Source of the DNA: Bacteroidetes bacterium UBA2322
Lineage (GTDB): Bacteria; Bacteroidota; Bacteroidia; Chitinophagales; UBA2359
NCBI GenBank assembly: GCA_002345145.1
Contig: DDVC01000143.1
Span: 1 to 8,257, forward strand
Length of the DNA stretch: 8,257 nucleotides
Direction: 5' to 3'
Shown here: one piece after another, positions 5,726-8,257 of the stretch
Layout of the letters: each line of letters begins with the position of its first letter
How positions within the stretch are numbered: position 1 is the first letter of the stretch
Program-made: the position numbers and the translations under genes
The notes under the pieces: model-generated
Databases searched by the model: none
Seen by the model: the letters and a program-made list of their open reading frames with translations, nothing else
What the model was told of the DNA's origin: nothing

Positions 5726-6304
5726 ATGACGCTGCAATTAATTGGCGATAAAACGCTGGTACGCATGTACCGGGCAGGTGATGACCGTGCGTTGGCAGAG
5801 CTTATCCGCCGCTACAAAGACAAAGTATTTACCTCTATTATGCTCTTTGTAAAAGACGATGTGCTTGCCGAAGACATTTTTCAGGACACCTACATTAAGG
5901 TAATTGAAACGCTGCGCCGGGGTAAATACTCCGAAGAAGGTAAATTTTTGCCTTGGGTACTTCGCATTGCTTACAATTTATGTGTAGATCACTACCGGCG
6001 TACCAAGCGCACACCCACCATTACCACCTCAGACGGGCAAGACCTGTTTAAAGTGATTAAGTTTGCCGAGGAGAACGCCGAGGAAAATATAGAACGCAAC
6101 GAAACTGCCGACAAAGTACGTAAACTCATAGACAGTTTGCCCCCCGAACAACGGGAAGTGGTTATCCTGCGCCATTATGCCGACCTCTCATTTAAAGAAA
6201 TAGCCGCTATTACTGATGTTAGTATTAACACAGCATTAGGGCGTATGCGTTATGCCCTAATAAACATGCGCAAATTGGTTGAAGAAAAACAAATAGCCCT
6301 ATAA
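5726..6304 (+). CDS. RNA polymerase ECF sigma factor (sigma-70 family)
   Basis: This 192-residue protein directs RNA polymerase to a set of promoters, usually for envelope or stress responses. Region 2 spans about residues 11-95 (LVRMYRAGDD, AEDIFQDTYIKV at 48-59, PWVLRIAYNLCVDHYRR). Region 4 spans about 135-186 (SLPPEQREVVILRHYADLSFKEIA, split by the helix-turn-helix turn, then VSINTALGRMRYAL). This lacks the long region 3 of primary sigma factors, as expected for the ECF group. The linker at 104-128 is acidic and contains a small duplicated AEEN unit. The open frame reaches back to a TTG at 5684, directly after a stop codon, but the ATG at 5726 gives the normal N-terminus. No anti-sigma gene lies next to it: the next gene converges from the other strand. 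Control may therefore be transcriptional or by an anti-sigma elsewhere. The family is certain; the regulon is unknown. Confidence 0.95.
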   Translation: MTLQLIGDKTLVRMYRAGDDRALAELIRRYKDKVFTSIMLFVKDDVLAEDIFQDTYIKVIETLRRGKYSEEGKFLPWVLRIAYNLCVDHYRRTKRTPTITTSDGQDLFKVIKFAEENAEENIERNETADKVRKLIDSLPPEQREVVILRHYADLSFKEIAAITDVSINTALGRMRYALINMRKLVEEKQIAL

Positions 6305-6343
6305 CTTAGGCTGCTCAGCGCTCTAACCGGCTTTGAGTATCGT

Positions 6344-6655
6344 TTACAGGTTAAGCGCCTCTATTCCGCCTTTAAGATTGTATAACTGGTTAAAACCTAA
6401 CCGGCTCATTACTAAACAGGCATTAGCGCTCCTTATACCAACTCTGCAATATAGGTAATAGGGGTGTTCAGTGTTTAAGGAGGCAATTTCTTCCATAAAA
6501 TCGGGCTGCTTTATATCTATGTTCACCGCACCCGGCAGGTGGCGCTCTTCATATTCTGCCCAAGTTCGTACATCAAGGATAACCGCATTTTCATGGGTGC
6601 AACCCGCCATAAATTCATGGGGCAGCAAATTGGTATAGCTGTGTTTAGTGTTCAT
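6344..6655 (-). CDS. Single-domain rhodanese-like protein
   Basis: This small cytosolic rhodanese has 103 residues, a typical single-domain length. Rhodaneses carry sulfur as a persulfide on an active-site cysteine. The active-site loop is CRVGIRS with catalytic C70 and R75, matching the CxxGxR pattern of GlpE/PspE-type domains. The N-terminal signature is AVILDVRTWAEYEERHLPGAVNI (24-46; D28 and R30 in DVR), and the C-terminal part has LYNLKGGIEAL. The ATG at 6655 lies within lpxB: the two frames overlap by 11 bases (6645-6655), which suggests one message and coupled translation. The stop is 39 bases from the end of the convergent sigma gene, with no clear terminator between. The physiological sulfur acceptor is unknown. 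There is no signal peptide, and the domain appears intact. Confidence 0.92.
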   Translation of the reverse strand: MNTKHSYTNLLPHEFMAGCTHENAVILDVRTWAEYEERHLPGAVNIDIKQPDFMEEIASLNTEHPYYLYCRVGIRSANACLVMSRLGFNQLYNLKGGIEALNL

Positions 6656-7817
6656 GTTTTAAAGAATTGTTTTGTTCTTTGCGTTTAAAAGAAGACAGGA
6701 GCAGTTTAATCATAGCTTGGGCTACCTTAGCCGATACGCCCTTTTTACCTAATTTTTTGTGGAGCAAAGCATAGTTTTTAAGCATAACGGCTCGCCGGGG
6801 CTGGTGGGGTAAAATGTGGTTCAGTTCAGCAGTGAGCTCCTTGGTGGTGCAATTTTGCTGAATAAGCTCCCGCACCACCTCTTTGCCTGCAATAAGGTTT
6901 ACCAATGATATAAAGCGTACTTTTACCAACCATCGGGCAATGGCTACCGATAGCGGATTGGCGCGGTAGCACACTACCTGCGGCACATTGAGCAAAGCCG
7001 TTTCTAACGTGGCTGTACCCGATGCTACCAAAGCCGCCGCAGCATGGCGCAGCAGTGGCTGAGTTTGGTTAAACACTACCGGAATATCTAAAGAATTCAG
7101 TATTTTTTCATACAAAATAACGGGCAATGAACCAACCCCCGCCACTACAAACCGATACTGCGGAAAAAAAGCCTGTACCGATGCCATAACCGGCAGTATG
7201 CGCTCCACTTCTTGCCGCCTGCTGCCAGGCAATAGGGCTATTACCGGCTTATCAAAAACAGGTAGGTTTTGAGGCGCGCGCGCAGGGGTTGCCTGCACCC
7301 TATCTTGGGTGTGTATGGCATCAAGCATAGGATGTCCAAAATAGGCTACATTTTTTATGCCGTGTTGTTTAAAAAAAGCAACCTCAAAAGGCAAAATCAC
7401 AAAAATAAAATCCGTATATTTTTGTAGATGCTTTGTTCTTGACCTATGCCATGCCCATACCTGCGGCGCTATGTAGTAAAAGGTTGTAATTTGGGCTAAT
7501 TTGGTAAATTGAGCAATGCGCAGGTTAAAACCCGGGTAATCAATCAAAATTACTACATCGGGATTAAAAAAAGCTATATCTTGTTTGCACATTTTCAAGA
7601 GCCCCAAAATGGTTTTGAGGTGTTTTACCACCTCTACCAAACCCATAAATGCCGTATCTTTATAGTGTTTTACCAATCTTGTTCCCGATGCCGCTTCCAT
7701 TAAATCACCTCCCCAGCACCTAAACTCGGCAGCCTTATCATAATGTTTGAGAGCGTTTATTAAATTAGACCCGTGTAAATCGCCCGATGCCTCTCCGGCT
7801 ATGATATAGTAGCGCAT
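6645..7817 (-). CDS. lpxB: Lipid-A-disaccharide synthase (LpxB)
   Basis: LpxB is a GT19-family glycosyltransferase. It joins UDP-2,3-diacylglucosamine and lipid X (2,3-diacylglucosamine 1-phosphate) to form the lipid A disaccharide at the inner face of the cytoplasmic membrane. At 390 residues it has the normal length. Diagnostic motifs are GEASGD (8-13), DYPGFN (93-98), PQVWAW (118-123), GHPMLD (161-166), LLPGSRRQEVER (195-206), SGTATLE (266-272) and NLIAGKEVVRELIQ (307-320). The start is ATG at 7817. The C-terminus runs over the start of the rhodanese gene by 11 bases. In other Bacteroidota lpxB often follows surE; here no gene lies immediately upstream, and about 350 bases of AT-rich DNA separate it from the open frame at the window edge. 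Residues 178-182 are encoded by a short GC-alternating tract, which does not disturb the frame. Confidence 0.97.
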   Translation of the reverse strand: MRYYIIAGEASGDLHGSNLINALKHYDKAAEFRCWGGDLMEAASGTRLVKHYKDTAFMGLVEVVKHLKTILGLLKMCKQDIAFFNPDVVILIDYPGFNLRIAQFTKLAQITTFYYIAPQVWAWHRSRTKHLQKYTDFIFVILPFEVAFFKQHGIKNVAYFGHPMLDAIHTQDRVQATPARAPQNLPVFDKPVIALLPGSRRQEVERILPVMASVQAFFPQYRFVVAGVGSLPVILYEKILNSLDIPVVFNQTQPLLRHAAAALVASGTATLETALLNVPQVVCYRANPLSVAIARWLVKVRFISLVNLIAGKEVVRELIQQNCTTKELTAELNHILPHQPRRAVMLKNYALLHKKLGKKGVSAKVAQAMIKLLLSSFKRKEQNNSLKHEH

Positions 7818-8169
7818 ATTTAAGTGTAATTAGTGATGGTTTGTGGAGCGATTTTTGCTGAATAAGAAGGTGAATTTAGCCACAAAACTTGCATATCAAA
7901 ATGCCCGGATTATAATCTTTCAGGCCTCTTTTTTTGTTTATTACGTTGGTTCTATTGTAAAATGTAAGTGTGCAAGTTAAAAGTCTAATCTTTTTGCTTT
8001 TTTTTACAAAATTATGACAAAATGAAACCTTAAAGCCATTTTTTCGTACTATCTAATAAGCTTAGTTGTGTGTAAGCTTTTCTTTCGCCCTAATCAACTT
8101 TTTTTAAACCATAACACTTAACAAATGTCTTAGGGTTAAAGCAAAAAAACTTGAATAAGCTAACCATCA
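7818..8169. other. AT-rich leader region upstream of lpxB
   Basis: No gene is visible on either strand. On the minus strand TAATTTTG at 8007-8014 matches TAnnTTTG exactly, but no TTTG lies at the proper distance upstream and the match could be chance in such AT-rich DNA. If used, it would give lpxB a leader of about 180 bases containing the AACTTGCA/TGCAAGTT repeat. A 7-bp hairpin, AAGCTTA (8058-8064) and TAAGCTT (8073-8079), is followed on the plus strand by TCTTTC and lies about 90 bases past the edge frame. Confidence 0.4.
7886..7978. repeat. 8-bp inverted repeat in lpxB leader
   Basis: AACTTGCA (7886-7893) and TGCAAGTT (7971-7978) pair perfectly across 77 bases. In an RNA starting near 8000 they would close a long loop 69 bases before the lpxB start codon. 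They could instead be two identical half-sites of a DNA-binding protein. No regulator is known from this window. Confidence 0.3.
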
Positions 8170-8257
8170 TTACAATTTCTTATAGAGCATATTCAAATTC
8201 TCTTCACCTCTCCCACTAAACATGTGCCATAATTCAACATGAGTGCCATACATAGAG
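8170..8257 (-). CDS. Possible 3' end of an unknown gene (partial)
   Basis: A minus-strand frame is open from the window edge for 28 codons to a TAA at 8172-8170. Its residues are protein-like (YGTHVELWHMF, SGRGEENLNMLYKK). It may be the C-terminus of a gene beginning outside the window and lying upstream of lpxB in the same direction, or a fragment of a repeated or decayed sequence. I do not recognise a family. With only 28 codons seen, chance openness cannot be excluded. Confidence 0.25.
   Translation of the reverse strand, partial: SMYGTHVELWHMFSGRGEENLNMLYKKL

Noticed and set aside
6305..6343. Possible bidirectional terminator between the convergent sigma and rhodanese genes
   Set aside because: Only 4-bp GCTG/CAGC and the AGCGCT palindrome are present, with no T tract on either strand.
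7274..7281. Alternating GC tract that could form Z-DNA
   Set aside because: It is only eight bases long and lies inside lpxB, where it encodes part of an Ala-Pro-Arg linker.
7509..7703. 64-codon plus-strand open frame
   Set aside because: It is antisense to the N-terminal half of lpxB and has no supporting signal.

Overview
The window looks like chromosomal DNA from a member of the Bacteroidota, probably outside the best-studied genera. The evidence is a Bacteroidota-type ECF sigma factor with the region-4 string VSINTALGRMRYAL, a lipid A gene (lpxB) that implies a Gram-negative outer membrane, a near absence of Shine-Dalgarno sequences, and gene starts preceded by the Bacteroidota -7 element TAnnTTTG. 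Intergenic DNA is AT-rich and genes are moderate in GC. No transposase, integrase, CRISPR array, tRNA or rRNA was seen.

Layout from left to right. Positions 1-273 are gene-free and hold an imperfect inverted repeat. A minus-strand pair follows: a SAM-dependent methyltransferase (1147-2076), then thyA (274-1068). Upstream of that pair are a perfect hairpin and an exact TAnnTTTG promoter element. Next is a secreted protein of the serine beta-lactamase/PBP fold with a C-terminal TPR tail (2275-3726, minus), in which all three catalytic motifs are replaced. A 506-bp gap (3727-4232) holds three perfect stem-loops, the last followed by nine T residues on the minus strand. It is therefore a strong intrinsic terminator and possibly the 3' end of a structured RNA. 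A second, zinc-ribbon methyltransferase (4233-5222, minus) is transcribed towards this array and has a palindrome in its promoter. After a 503-bp divergent promoter region comes the only plus-strand gene, an ECF sigma factor (5726-6304), which converges on a rhodanese gene (6344-6655, minus). The rhodanese start codon lies inside the end of lpxB (6645-7817, minus). The last 440 bp hold a leader with an inverted repeat and, at the edge, a short open frame that may be the end of another gene.

The known functions are mostly housekeeping: dTMP synthesis (thyA), lipid A disaccharide synthesis (lpxB), and envelope or stress transcription control (ECF sigma). The two methyltransferases are of types often found in surface-polysaccharide or secondary pathways, but nothing here fixes their substrates. 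I see no clear defence or mobile system. The least ordinary items are the catalytically degenerate secreted hydrolase-fold protein, the hairpin array with terminator at 3965-4077, and several protein-like but very short open frames in the intergenic regions that may mark copies of a dispersed element.
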